From the NCBI GenBank assembly GCA_018398805.1, contig JAGFBZ010000328.1:1514001-1578000 (forward strand): DNA of 64,000 bases. The letters are read 5' to 3'. Position 1 is the stretch's first letter, and every line of letters starts with the position of its first letter. This document shows positions 11,870-23,514 of this stretch, piece by piece. The position numbers and the translations under genes are program-made. Source of the DNA: Hirundichthys speculiger (lineage: Eukaryota; Chordata; Actinopteri; Beloniformes; Exocoetidae). Under the pieces are notes generated by a model. The model saw only the letters and a list, made by a program, of their open reading frames with translations, made no database searches and was not told where the DNA came from.

Positions 11870-12207
11870 TTGCACATATACTCCAGTAGGGGGCAGTGGC
11901 GCTTTCATTGTCGCAGTGTCTGCAGGGAGTATTAGCTATATTATGTCGGGTTTTTTTGCACAGACATGTGCGCGCACAGCACAGAGGAGGAGATATGAAG
12001 TGAACAAACCCTCAAGAGACACCGCGGAGAAATTCCACTTAATTTCCCTTAATGTTAATAAGGATGCAGTGTTCTGCAGAGGTGCACTTACAACTATTTT
12101 ATGGACAAATTATACTTTTTATAGTCATGGTGGAGGGAGGGGATGAAATGTTTTCTTCTTCCTGGGGGGTTGACAGCAGAAAGTAATTGAGAAGCACTGA
12201 TTTAGAC

Positions 12208-12640
12208 GCAGCAGGTCACCGTGACACATTGAATGTTTCTGCTCGTGTACCAGGAAGACATTAAGATGGAGATCAACCAACATGCCGGAACAGTCTCGAG
12301 TGGCGCCACACCTCCGTCATACCTCCGTCCCACCTCCAGAGCCCAGCGCCCCGCACGCCGGGGCGAGAGTGACACCGAAACTCATTTACCTCCCGGCAAG
12401 GCAGCTAATAAGAGGAGATTTCCCAGAGCGTCGGGGCTTTAAAAATCACGGAGTAGTAAGCCTGACAGTAAGCCGTGATTCCTGCTTGGTCCGAAACCGA
12501 AACCTCTGACTCACGACGACATCCTCACATACCACTGAATCCGTTTTCATTTAAACTGCCTAATATCCTTTCCATTCCAGTTAAAATACTAATTAAAAAC
12601 CATCCAATAGCTGTCATTTCGCCTCAAAAAACCCAAACCT
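12208..12640. other. Unassigned sequence
   Basis: Moderately CpG-rich from 12290 to 12440. No gene seen. Confidence 0.3.
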
Positions 12641-12661
12641 GTATATATATATGTTATATAC

Positions 12662-12724
<63 letters not shown>

Positions 12725-12736
12725 TATATATATATA
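12641..12736. repeat. TA microsatellite
   Basis: Nearly pure alternating TA with a few CA/GT interruptions. It directly abuts the TA target of the Tc1 miniature element at 12737, so the element inserted into the microsatellite edge. Confidence 0.95.
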
Positions 12737-13094
12737 CAGTCATGGAAAAAATTATTAGACCACCATTTTTTCTTCACTTTCTTGTTCATTTTAATACCTG
12801 GTACCACTAAACGTCATCATGTGACTAAAACAGACAGAAAAGAAAACACTGAATGCATAAAAGCAGTGTTTTTGGCAGTACAACGCCATAGCTATTGATG
12901 TAAAAACTTAAGGTTATAATCAAGAAAACCATGGAAAATGGTAAGATATCAGCTCTTAAATAAAACTCTTATGAGCAATTTTTGTGGTTATCGTTATGTT
13001 TGTCCAAACAAATGTACCTTTAGTTGTACCAGACATTAAAATGAACAAGAAACTGAAGAAAACAAGGGTGGTCTAATAATTTTTTCCATGACTG
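12737..13094. mobile_element. Tc1-like miniature element
   Basis: 358 bp, with near-identical inverted ends starting CAGTCATGGAAAAAATTATT and continuing as homologous sequence for about 60 bp (both arms include TTCTTGTTCATTTTAAT). TA flanks both ends (12735-12736 and 13095-13096). I recognise the ends as a widespread fish Tc1-like family. The interior is too short for a transposase, so this is a deletion derivative. Confidence 0.93.
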
Positions 13095-13096
13095 TA

Positions 13097-14575
13097 TATA
13101 AGCCTCAGTCTTCAGATCTGAAATTAAGATGCTTCAGGACACAAAAAACATGTGCAGCGGTGACTTTGAAGGAGACCAGATGTTGTGACTGTACATATTT
13201 TAAATAAATAATGTCTAACCTTTTGTCTTTGGAGATGTGAGGTAATTAATCCCCCCCCACCACCACCACCACCCCACCACCCCATGTCCGTCAAAACATG
13301 TTGTAGTATTGCAGAGGATTCTGTTAAAGACGCTGAAGACCAAGCTTTCAAGCATCCTTTTGTCATCCAACCGCTGCAGTTTTGGGTTTTTCAGGGAAGA
13401 AAGACAGAAGGGAAAGAAGAAGAAGAACAACAACAACAACATGTACTTCATTAGAAACTCAAGATCTCAGATAACAATGCCTCCACAGACACTCCACCCA
13501 ACAAAACAGCTCATGAGTTCACGTGAAAGCACAGCGAGGTCAAGATCCAGTCACCCGCAGAAGACAAAGCTGAAGAAAAGGGGTCAGATGTTCTCAGCGC
13601 TGGGTCAAGATCAATTCTCTTCAATCTTACCGGTGGCTTACAGGTGTCTTTGCCCGCTTTACCGGGAGCTTATAATAGAAACAGGAAAAAAAAAATAGAT
13701 TTAACCCTAACTTTCGAAAAGGGGAAGGGTGCGAAAATAAAACATCTGCAGTGCGCTCTACCAGCGCGGTGACTCATCTTCGTTTCCTCCTGGCGCCGAC
13801 CTGCCGCGCCACCTCAAGGCTCGGCGCGGTGCGTCGAAGTCAACCCGTGGACTCCGATCAATCATGATGCAGCTGTAATCAAACGGAATTATGAGAAATG
13901 GAGCCTGTCATAGCGACGTGCCACGGTGTGCGGGATGCTGCCAACTGTCGGAGCGAGGGGCCACTTCCAATTCATCAAACACATTCCTCCGCTAAAGATT
14001 TTTGAGACCGAGCGCAGTTACTGGTTAAATTGCATTTTATTTTTATTTTTTTAATGCATTGCATGGCAAACCTGAATGAACTCAACGTGATTGACGGAGA
14101 ATTAGATCCGTGGAGGATGGAGTGTGGTAAACAACTGTACCTCGTGACTGGCCGTGTGGAGACCACGTCTATAAATCACTTATTCTCTATCGCGCTCTCG
14201 TTTTTTTTCTGTTTTTCTCAGCATCTGTTATCTGCCTCCTGCCAATCTGTTGAGATGGGATTATTTATGCATGCAGGCACGCATAAACCCTTCCCAATGA
14301 AATTATCAAAAAATATAAATAAGAAATTAACCGAAATGTAATTAGTCCTGATGTATGATTTAAAGATGGTGTTTTGACTGATTGGTTTAAATGTGGAAAC
14401 TCTTAACACGGGGGGCGGGACCTCCAGGGGCCGAGTCACCAGATCAGTTCTGGGAGCAAAAATATCACATTAGAAACAGTGCAGTGTTTTACACCTTAAA
14501 TCACCTGTACTGGGGTTTGGTTTGCATTGGAAGAGATTATTTGTGTGCTTGATGCTGACAAAATGTTCATATACC
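13097..14575. other. Unassigned sequence
   Basis: Contains a CCACCACC stretch at 13254-13284 and a CpG-rich patch at 13780-13960. No exon or element recognised. Confidence 0.3.
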
Positions 14576-14579
14576 AGCA

Positions 14580-15200
14580 GGGTTAGGGTTAGGGTTAGGA
14601 GGTTAGGGTTAAGGGGTTAGGGTTAGGGGGTTAGGGTGCTTCTTCTGGAATGCTGTGACTTAAAAAGGTTAAAAACAACTGGTTTGGTGCAAGACCACAT
14701 ACCGACATGTACCAGCAAAGGTTACCTGGTGTAGTGCAAAGGGTTAGTCAGGTCAGTCAGGTTAGGATTAGTCCAGTTAGGGTTAGTTGGATTAGTCCAG
14801 TTAGGGTTATTCTGGTTAGGGTTAGTCCAGTCAGTCTAGTTAGGGTTAGTTGGGTTAGTCCGGTTAGAGTTAGTCCAATTAGAATTAGTCAAGTTAGTCC
14901 AGTTAGGGTTAGTCGAGTTAGGGTTAGGGTTAGCCCAGTTAGTTAGTCTAGTCAGTCTAGTTAGGGTTAGTTGGGTTAGTCAGGTTAGAGTTAGTTGAGT
15001 TAATCCAGTTAGTCCAGTTTGAATTATAGTCTAGTCAGGGTTACTCAAGTTAGTCTGATTAGGGTTAGTCCATTTAGCCCAGTTAGGGTTAGCTTAGTTA
15101 GGGTTAGTCCATTTAGTCTAGTGAGGGTTAGTTGGGTTAGTCCAGTTAGAGTCAGTCCAGTTAAGGTTAGTCCAGTTAGGGTTAGAGTTAGGCTTAGCCA
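14580..15200 (+). repeat. Degenerate telomere-like minisatellite, block 1
   Basis: Starts with clean GGGTTA units at 14580-14637. A 100-bp non-repetitive spacer follows (from 14638, GCTTCTTCTGGAATGCTGTG), then irregular mixtures of GTTAGG, GTTAGT and CCAGTTAG units to about 15200. The whole module from 14638 recurs at 20873-21590. Open frames rich in VRVSPVS across this block come from the repeat and are not genes. Confidence 0.9.
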
Positions 15201-15249
15201 AGTTAGAGCTTGCAAAGAAGCAGCCTCTTTGCAAGCCAAAGTAAAAACC

Positions 15250-16830
15250 ACCTGAACTGAATGTAATCAGCCCATTTTTATCTTCAACAGTCGTAGATAT
15301 GAACAGAAGTTTCCCCTAAACTCCTCTTAAAAGCCTCAGTGAGTTATCATCCGATGTTGCCAGTGACTGATGGTGGTTGTGGCATCACTTTGCTGCTACC
15401 TCCTCCTTTCATAGACTTGGATTCAAGTCGCACGCGACAGTAGTGCTTCCCAACCATTTTTTAGTTTGGTTAAACTAATAAAGCGTGCGGCTACATTTAG
15501 AAGTCCCTTATATACAGTGTGGAGTATAGGTTTTAAATGGACTTTTTCAGAAATGCAGAGCTGGTTTTCTTTGTTTATCAGCAGCCAAAACTCATGAAAA
15601 CAGCCAACTAAACCCACTAGACGGTGGAGGAGGCATTTCCCGTATCTCTGGAAGCAACGGCAACCTGTGAGGTCCATTTAATGGGATGATTACAATCAAA
15701 GTGGGTGTCTAAAACCACAGTTGTGGTTTTCCTATACCCCCCCCCCTTCTCTAAATCCTTTAAGCCTTCACTGGAGCTGTGACGCTTAATGAATTATTCA
15801 AACAAGCTCCTCTATCCCAAGAAATGAAGCTATTATAAATGGAATATGCATTTTTCTTTATTTTGGTCACATGTCTCTTCAGGTCTGCCAAATGTCGGAG
15901 ACAAGAGAAGGCAGAAACGAGTCGAGCACTTGTTTCAAAGGGCTGATGCCGTGAATGCTTTAAAGTCTGGAGACTAGAAAACAAAATGCCCTGCTTAAAG
16001 CTGACAGGAAGCTTGGACGCATCGTTTTCTTTCTTTGGTGAATGCCCTGCACCTCTGCAGAGGAACATCCTGTGTAGATTACAGATCCAGTCTTTAGATC
16101 GATCCAAGAGTAAATATTCCTGCGTGTTTTAATACAGCCACCTGTGTTTGAATGGCAGCAACGAGGCAGTTTTCTGCCCCCACCTTTTAGTTTGTTTTTG
16201 AGTTAAAATCTCGGATCCTCCAGCGACAGACGGCCGTCAAACCCGATCTGAGAGCGAGGGGGAAAGATGAGGAGGATGTCAGTCCCACCCTCACAGGTCT
16301 GAGAGGAGATGTAATCAGGCGGGGAGTTAAAACACCTGAGTGGACTGCTAATTTCATCATTCACAGCTGGGAGCTGTCAGGGCCGACCGCGGCTCTGGGT
16401 GGATCTCGACACGTTCCCCTTCTAACGGGCTTCAAACCCGCACATGAAACGTGAAGCACCGCGGTCGCCGTGGGATTCCTTTCAAAAATCCGCTCTCCTG
16501 AATATTTCAGTAAGCCGTCCGCTCACGGGAACCGTCGGTGGACGAACCTCACGCTGATCCAACATCCGGGGCCGATTACCGAGCTGCACGTGCGTTCACG
16601 CAACACTGAGCAGCAGAACATGGAGGGGCTTCTTTAGGTTTCTGTGATATTCGATGTGTTTGCGTGCAGCCGCTTGCAAAGATGCATCACTGAGAGTCCT
16701 GAAAGATGATGAAACACACTCGATATTCATCACTTAAATGTTTGCATGTGTTTAAGGAAAAGTCCTTTTAAGCACTCTAATATTTAAATCTAGAAAAGAG
16801 CTTTATACATCTATATAGTCGGTGCAGCTT
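15250..16830. other. Unassigned sequence
   Basis: No recognised element. An 84-codon minus-strand frame (15423-15677) and a 115-codon one (15760-16107) look fortuitous. 16200-16620 is CpG-containing unique sequence. Confidence 0.3.
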
Positions 16831-16834
16831 CAAA

Positions 16835-17015
16835 GGATTGAAAAGTATATCTCAGTGTTCTTTTATCTGGTGCCTATTGACGAGACTAGAAACAAAGGTC
16901 AATCAAAGAGTTTAATACAATCATGAATACAAAGACTTATTATGCCATGCAGAATATTTCAATCGGCTGATGGTACACTTGTCGACAACACCACCGAGAT
17001 GCTGCCGTGGACAAA
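16835..17015 (-). repeat. Unclassified dispersed repeat, copy 1
   Basis: The reverse complement matches 25235-25405 over most of its length: shared words include TATTCTGCATGGCATA, TTTGTATT and ACCAGATAAAAGAAC. Similarity fades on both sides. No inverted ends, tail or coding capacity is visible; it could be an old mobile element or a duplicated conserved noncoding sequence. Confidence 0.7.
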
Positions 17016-18795
17016 TGCACACCGAATGTAAAGTCTCTCTGGTTTTAAAAGCTTGCTAGATTGTCTGGATTGTCTTCGAAAATCCAGATGGCCAATCGCA
17101 GGTCCAGACACGTGGTTGTGTTTGTTCCAGGAGATGGGGTGTAACTAAATTTGTTACCTATGCCGTTGCAAACTTCCTTGGAAGACAGCAGGTCAGGAAG
17201 TCAGGAGATCCCAGTCGTTAGGTCATAAAGCAGCAAAACTGGGGACTCACCATCATAAAAACAGCCAGCCTACAGGCAATAAAGTTTTAGCTTTAACAGG
17301 TTAAAGTTCTACTGAGTTAATTCTAAATCCTAACAGGATTCCTTATCTCCTGTTTGCTGAAACGAGTGCAGATTAGAGTTTCATAGTTGACTTTAACGGG
17401 AAAATATCAGTTCGACTACAAGCTGGTGTCAGTTCCTGGTGGCCTTTTGGTACCAGCTAACCCTCCAAATGATGGTGCTGTCCAGTGGCACCAAAAAGAA
17501 AAGCCCTCACAAAAAAACAAAAAAAAAAACTAAGAGATGCCGTTGGGATTTGAGCCGAGAACGGCAGATCAGCGCTGTAAATTTCAGGAATGAAGTCCTG
17601 CACCGCCGACGTGTTTCGGTGGTAAAAATCTGTGTCGTTTAGAGTTACAGGCTTTTTACTGTTGACCACTTGTTTGTCCACACTGTAGCTGTAAATTCTT
17701 CCTTTTTCTTTTTATGTTTGGCTTTGGCTCGTTCCTTTTTTTTTTTTTCCCCCCCTCCAACAGTTTATCTGTGCTCCCTGAGTTACTGCGTCTGTAAACC
17801 TGCGCGGTCGCCGTTCACCAGAGTGCTTTCGGGCGTTTCGTTCAACGTTCCAGTTGGTCCTGGACGGGTTTCAATCAGACACGGACGTGTACGTTAAAGC
17901 TGCGTTGGAGGACTGCTGGCTGCTGCAGCTCAGGTCTCTTATGGAGCATCGAAGGGATTCAAAACGGGTCCAGCGTTGTCGTCTCTTAGAACAAGTCACA
18001 GCCTAAATAATAATATCCCTCTGACATCTGAAGCTGGTGTAACAGTGGCCTAACGAGTCCATAACGGTAAAGTGGTAACGCGCCTGTAGCCATTTTCCTC
18101 TTGCAGCATAAAAAGGATAATTAAGTCATTGTCATTTTACTTACTGTGGTTTGCGCGGTTAAAAACAACTCGCCAGCACCATTAAATCCTTTTGTTCTTT
18201 TTGTTGTTGACACCTTTTTTTTGCATTGGACACATAAAAACCAAACAGTGCATTAAAAACTAAATAAATCTGCAGGTAATAACCGATGTCTGCAGAGCTA
18301 CTTCGCACAGAAACATACCCGGGTGGCGTAATTCCCCATAATTCAACAGGTCGCGTCGAGAGCAGAAGTCCGCCACAGCGGTCATGTGACCACCCTCCGG
18401 TTGTTCCACAGCAGAAACTGCTTTTCGGGAGGCGTGTCCCATGCTGGCGCATGGTTTTACGCTTCTACACTGAACGTTTGTCTGCCAGACTGAGGAACGC
18501 TGAGCTGTCGCCTGACGTGCACCGCTCCGCGGGGGTCGCAACAAAAGGGACTGGTCCATTTTGATATTTCCTTCAATGCATTTCCTGCATCTGTCATCTT
18601 GTATCCAAACTGATCTTTTACCAATATTTACATATATAGTCACGCTGAAGTGTCTCCTAACCTGTCCCATCTGCCTTGGGGCGTCACTTTCATGAATAAT
18701 ATTAAAAAAGCACTCTGAGCAGATGAGAGACAGTTGGGTCTTTGGTCAAAAGCTCACATCAGCCATGACCAGCATGAGGTACAAAAGCAGCCATG
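17016..18795. other. Unassigned sequence
   Basis: No gene or repeat recognised. A-runs at 17515-17530 and a T-run at 17737-17750. Overlapping open frames at 18159-18670 on both strands have no family resemblance. Confidence 0.3.
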
Positions 18796-18810
18796 CAGGT
18801 GAGGGCATGC

Positions 18811-19208
18811 AGCAGGTGCAGGTGCTGGTGCATGCAGGTACAGGCAGGTGCAGTGCTGGTGCTGGTGCAGGTGCAGGTTTAGATGCAGGTGGTGGTGCAG
18901 GTGCACCAGGTGAAGGTGCAGGTGCTGGTGCAGGTGCAGGTGCTGGTGCAGATGGTGCAGGTGCGGTGCAGGTGCTGGTGCAGATGTAGGTGCAGGTGCT
19001 GGTGCAGGTGCAGGTGCAGATGTAGGTGCAGGTGCAGGTGCTGGTCCAGGTGCAGGTGCTGGTACAGGAGCAGGTGCTGGTGCAGGTTCAGATGCAGGTG
19101 CTGGTGCAGGTGCAACAGGTACAGGAGCAGGTGCTGGTGCAGGAGTAGGAGCAGGTGCTGGTCCAGGTGCAGATGCTGGTGCAAATGCCGGTGCAGGTGC
19201 TGGTGCAC
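18811..19208. repeat. GGTGCA/GGTGCT minisatellite
   Basis: About 400 bp of 6- and 12-bp units (GGTGCAGGTGCTGGTGCA) with point variants such as GGTCCA and GGAGCA. Because the unit is a multiple of 3, all frames are open, giving false proteins rich in GAGAGA on one strand and HLHQHL on the other. It is strand-asymmetric (G on plus, C on minus). Confidence 0.95.
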
Positions 19209-19214
19209 CAAAGG

Positions 19215-20835
19215 CGTTCGTTGTGGCAGATGTTCTCCCCTATTAGAGAGGTGAAGCTCCGCCATTATGACAGGTTACTGACGGAGTCATCTAACTCAGG
19301 TGAAAGTGTGAAATGAAATCTGTTGAATTTAAAAATATGAACATTTGGGAATTCCTTACTACTAAGCATTAGCATATGGGAAACTCAAAAAAATAATAAG
19401 ACACATGTGAATTTTAAACCTAGTATTTAAGCTGCGCACCCCATATGAGCTGTCCGTCAGTCTTGACCGTTGAGAGGTTTTGTTTTGGTTTTTTTTCCTG
19501 CTCGTACATGCAGTGATCAAACCACCATCTGGCCAGCTGCTCTAATGTCCCGGAGGGAGTTTTAAATGGTTTGAGAGCATCATATGTTCATGGTCACGAT
19601 GTTCTTTTCTGCTGTAATAGCACTGATGCTGGCCAATATTAGATTGAAACTGTATTTTATCCTGCACCAATAATTTTACCAAGTTCCACTGAAACTGTGA
19701 ATTTAGTACATTCCCCTTTGACTCAAATGGGATTTATTGTCTGCAGCGTTTCTTTTTTTTGTTGTTGTTCTTTTTCCATTATCTTGAAGAGGAACCTGTC
19801 TGTCTTTGTTGGAAAATCTCAAATGTTTTGCTGTGGATGTATAATTAATCCAGTTAGAGCCACGTTTACACAGAGCGGATTTACAGACTTTCCGTCCTCG
19901 TGGAGTAGCAGTTACGGTGATGCTCTGTTCATGTTCTACTGAGGAAATGTCCTGGACTGTCTTCAAACTTCTCCACTGTTGCCCTTCACAGCGGGAGATC
20001 ATGTGCTGCAGACGTCTTCTGAAGTCTGAAATGTGAAAGAGTGGCATCTGGCGTGAGAGCAGAAGACGCAGGACTCGATTCAAGAAGTGAACCATGGGGC
20101 TTCGGTGGATGGAAGCTCATCATCGTGGACATCGTCCCTGCATCCACAGGAAGGCAGAAAGCAACATCAGAAGTCAGCAGAAAGGAGCATGACGCTGCAG
20201 CTGCTGTCATCCCCCCACGCTCGCTCGCAGTTAATCCTCCAGAAGATTTACTGCTGCTTTCACACATTGTCTCCCTCTGACATCCTCCAGAGATATTACT
20301 GGGGAGCTGGCAGGAAGAGCTCTGCACAAGTCCGGAGAAAATGCTGTGGACGTTTGTGTTTGTGGACGTGCCAGCCCGCTGGAGCGTCTTTGGAAAGTTT
20401 CGGGGCTGCTGTGCATTGTAAAAAGAGGCTTTTGTGGGAGGTGGGGGGGGGGGGCTGAAATGTGACAAAGCTCGCCTGACGGTCAGAACAGAATGATTTA
20501 CAACTAGAGAATCACAGAGATGATTTAACCAGCTAAAGTGCGATAGATTCGCTTTATGTCTGTGAAAGTGAAACGTCCTGCAGGTGGAGCTGATGTCTCA
20601 CTTTAATCATTAAAACAAGCGTTGAGCTCAGACACACATGTACAAAAAATACAACAAATATCTTTTTTTAATGCCATTGTTGTTGCAAAGATTAAGACAC
20701 AGTTGGCGAAATCGTGTGGGCAGTACCGAGCACCGCGGCGATACGGCAGCCTGTAGCTCTGTCTTTAGCAGCAATAACATGATTCACCCGTTTCCCGTGT
20801 GACCTCATGAGACTGGCGTAATTGTGGGCGGTGTT
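19215..20835. other. Unassigned sequence
   Basis: At 19986-20468 a 160-codon minus-strand frame overlaps an 79-codon plus-strand frame (20041-20280). Neither resembles a known family, and the overlap argues that at most one is real. 20836-20855 is a run of 20 G. Confidence 0.3.
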
Positions 20836-20855
20836 GGGGGGGGGGGGGGGGGGGG
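20836..20855. repeat. G homopolymer, 20 nt
   Basis: A run of 20 G immediately upstream of the second telomere-like block. It may be a quadruplex former and an assembly weak point. Confidence 0.9.
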
Positions 20856-20872
20856 TTGCACCACAGCAGCCT

Positions 20873-21590
20873 GCTTCTTCTGGAACGCTGTGACTTGAAA
20901 AGGTTAAAAACAACTGGTTTGGTGCAAGAACACATACCGACATGTACCTGCAAAGTTTACCTGATGTGGTGCAAAGGGTTAGTCAGGTCAGTCAGGTTAG
21001 GATTAGCCCAGTTAGGGTTAGTGCACTTAGGGTTGGTTAGGTTTAGCTCAATTAGGGTTAGTGCAGTTAGTCTAGTTAGGGTTAGTTGGGTTAGTCCAGT
21101 TAGAGTTAGTCAAGTTAATCCTGTTAGTCTATTTAGGATTAGTCCAGTTAGGGTTAGTCAAGTTAGTCTAGTTAGGATTAGTTCAGTTAGGGTTAGTCAA
21201 ATTAGTCTGGTTAGGATTAGTCCAGTTAGTCCAGCTAAGGTTAGTTTTAGCTCATTTGGGGTTAGTCCGGTTAGAGTTAGTCAAGTTAATCCAGTAAATC
21301 CAGTTAGGGATTGTCAAATTAGACAATTGGTCAAGTTGGTCCAGTTAGGGTTATTCCTGTTAGGGTTAGTCAAGTTAGCCTGGTAAGGGTTAGTCTGATT
21401 AAAGTTAGCTAAGATGTTGTTAGTCCAGTTAGGGTTAATCCAGTTAGTCTAGTTAGGGTTAGTTGGGTTAGGCCAGTTAGAGTTCGTCAAATTAATCTGG
21501 TTAGTCCAGTTGGGATTAGTCCAGTTAGGGTTAGTCCAATTAAGATCAGTCTCGTTAGAGTAAGTCCAGTTAGGGTCAGTCAGGTTAATC
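20873..21590 (+). repeat. Degenerate telomere-like minisatellite, block 2
   Basis: Begins GCTTCTTCTGGAACGCTGTG and matches block 1 (14638 onward) through the non-repetitive spacer (CATACCGACATGTACC in both) and into the GTTAGTCCAGTTAGG array. The array here is about 590 bp and differs in unit order, so the two have diverged since duplication. Confidence 0.9.
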
Positions 21591-21639
21591 AATTTTCAGT
21601 GTGTTGAGGTGTGGACTTTTTTTTTAAACTGTTCTGATG

Positions 21640-22240
21640 TAGACGAGCTTGTGTCGTTGTAATCATCATCCCGATGCTTCACCCAGTTTTGGCCAGGCTC
21701 GAACCGCTGGACGGATGGCCTCCTGTGTAAAGGGGAGTTCACGACTGACTGCAAAGTACTGCAAGATGATGCCAGATCACCATCCCCCCACCACCGTGCG
21801 GTTTGGTTTTCTCCAAAGGCACCGGGCATCAAAGTCCAAACAACTACACTCATTTTGGTCCCATCTGCCCATCGAACTCTGTTCAGAAGTCTAGTTTGGG
21901 TTAGGGTTAGTTCAGATGCACTCTTAATGATGACTCCAAGCTCTTTTTAGGCAGAAGAGACTTTCTCTTGCCACCCATCCAAACAAACCATGCTTAAATA
22001 TTCTTTTAACGGTGCTGTCATGACTTTAACGTTTAACACGCCCAGTGAGACCAGTGCGGTCTGAGATGTCGCCCTTGAGCTTCTCTGAGCGCTCCGCAGC
22101 ACCACCCTGGTGTAAAATCACCCGACTGTTTTTCTTCTGGTCTGTCGTCTCTCCCACTGCAAAGTGTTGAACCGCTGCTGGTTCCTTTTCCCCGCTTGGC
22201 ATCGTGGGAACACACGTCTCAGTGCTCCAGAGCAATCAAG
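21640..22240 (-). pseudogene. Tc1-like transposase remnant
   Basis: Read on the minus strand from about 22190, a start MPSGEKE is followed by rearranged sequence. Further on, around 21860, DGQMGPK stands at the position of the family's W-T-D-E-T-K block; the catalytic motif is altered. The block at 21780-21850 (CACCGTGCGGTTTGG) pairs with 4840-4920. A GGGTTAGGGTTAG patch interrupts it at 21896-21911. Many frameshifts; clearly dead. Confidence 0.65.
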
Positions 22241-22309
22241 GGGGTAAACAAGAGCAACGCGGGGTTAAAGGAGGGGGCAACCGGCTTTTGCATCTGTCTG
22301 TAACTGGCC

Positions 22310-22730
22310 ACAAATCAGCAGGGATGAGATTTTTCTGTCGCCGGCAGCAGTGTGACTGCATTTATTAGGCTTAGACAAGCATCTCTACTCATAACAACAT
22401 GTGTGGCGCACCAGCTGAGCTCCTCAAATCTGCTCCAACAAAGTGTTGAAACCTCTTTAAAAAAAGTGTTTTTTTTTGTGTCTGCATTTGCATTCATGGT
22501 TAGAGCCATCATCTAGCCAAACCATCTACTATATATATGCAATTTAATCTTGTAGCAGACTTTTTTTGTGGAAGTGGGAAGGGTGAATGTGTCCTTCATC
22601 AGTCCTCTCTGGCAGTAAATTCTAACATCCTTTATTAACATCCTAAATCCTGATTTTGTCAGAGGGCTACAAAAACACCAGCAGTGAAACATTTAAAGAC
22701 AAGACAATTAAAGAGACACAACAGTTGTGT
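22310..22730. other. Unassigned sequence
   Basis: AT-rich; nothing recognised. It leads into the C-rich block that follows. Confidence 0.3.
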
Positions 22731-22734
22731 GCCC

Positions 22735-23395
22735 CCATTTGCACCCCCCCAACCCAAGAGGTCAAGAGGCAAACACCCCCAAGGTATACGTCCACTGACA
22801 GGGGGGTCAGGCAGGGCCCCCAGAAGGCCAGAACCACAAAAAGGTCCGCCCACCCCCAGGCCCCACGCCCACCAGGCCCCACGCCACATCAGCATGACCG
22901 CAGAAAATGCAGACCCAGTAGCCAGGGACAGCCGAGCCCCCCTGCCCTGACCAACCGCCGACGGAGGGCGGAAGGAGGAGACGGGTGAGACAGAGAGAGG
23001 GAAGGAGGGGGAAACCAGGAAGGTGCGACCCCCCCAGGTGAGCCGGGACAGCCTCCACACCCCGCCCACAGCCCACCCGCAGCACAACAGCAGCGACAAA
23101 CAAGGGGAAGCAGCCCGCACCAGAAGGCCGCGCCAAGATGGCCGCGCCAGGACGGCCGCACGGCACCCCCCCATGCCACCGCGCACCAGCCCGCAGCAAG
23201 CCAACGCCCCCTCCCACCCAAGACCCCCCCCCAGGGGCCACACCGGGAACCCAGCCCACCAGCAGGGGCGCACCCAGGCCCACGCATGGGCGCAGGGAGG
23301 CCCCCCAAAAGCAGGGACACGCCCCAGTGGCCAGGACCCACAACCACACCCCAAATCTAATACGGCCAGTCCAGCCCCCCCATCCTCCCCCCGAT
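22735..23395. repeat. Strand-skewed GC-rich low-complexity block
   Basis: About 660 bp with C far in excess of G on the plus strand (CCCCCC, CCCACGCC, CCAGGCCCC words). All frames are nearly stop-free, which explains 150- to 231-codon minus-strand frames of Gly/Trp/Cys-rich composition; these are not convincing proteins. CAAGATGGCCGCG at about 23133 is a YY1-like site. It could be the 5' region of a LINE or a C-rich fish repeat. Confidence 0.65.
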
Positions 23396-23514
23396 TTTAA
23401 AAAATTGTTTTAAGTGAAGAGAAGAGGAGAAACAGGCTGAGATTGCAGCTCGTATGTGTCCGTTTAAAAAGCCGTGTGCAGGTTTCTGACACCTGTGCGT
23501 TTCTGTTTCCTTCC

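Larger units (their letters stand above)
10548..12199. mobile_element. hAT-Charlie-like element carrying a nested hAT
   Basis: The left end CAGTCCTCAAATAGTGG pairs with the right end TTGAGAAGCACTG. Perfect 8-bp flanks ATTTAGAC occur at 10540-10547 and 12200-12207. The element is split by a second hAT at 10676-11869. Its remaining 10640-10675 plus 11870-12199 segments match 34761-35269, another copy without the insertion. A G-run of 18 lies at 10578-10595. Confidence 0.9.

Noticed and set aside
12475..12810. 111-codon frame with poly-Tyr/Ile
   Set aside because: It is the TA microsatellite plus the end of the Tc1 miniature element.
14707..15255. Open frames rich in VRVSPVS on plus and TLTGLTL on minus
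   Set aside because: They are translations of the degenerate GTTAG-type minisatellite, not proteins.
17540..17640. tRNA-like GGCTCAAATCC on the minus strand
   Set aside because: One mismatch to the B box and no cloverleaf upstream.
18879..19265. 120-128 codon frames on both strands
   Set aside because: The GGTGCA/GGTGCT repeat unit is a multiple of three, so all frames stay open; composition is purely repetitive.
19986..20468. 160-codon minus-strand frame
   Set aside because: Ser/Pro-rich, no family, overlapped by open plus-strand frames of 79 and 123 codons, and begins in a G/C run.
22659..23354. 231-codon minus-strand frame
   Set aside because: Explained by extreme base skew; overlapping frames of 180 and 152 codons are open in the same DNA, and no domain is recognisable.
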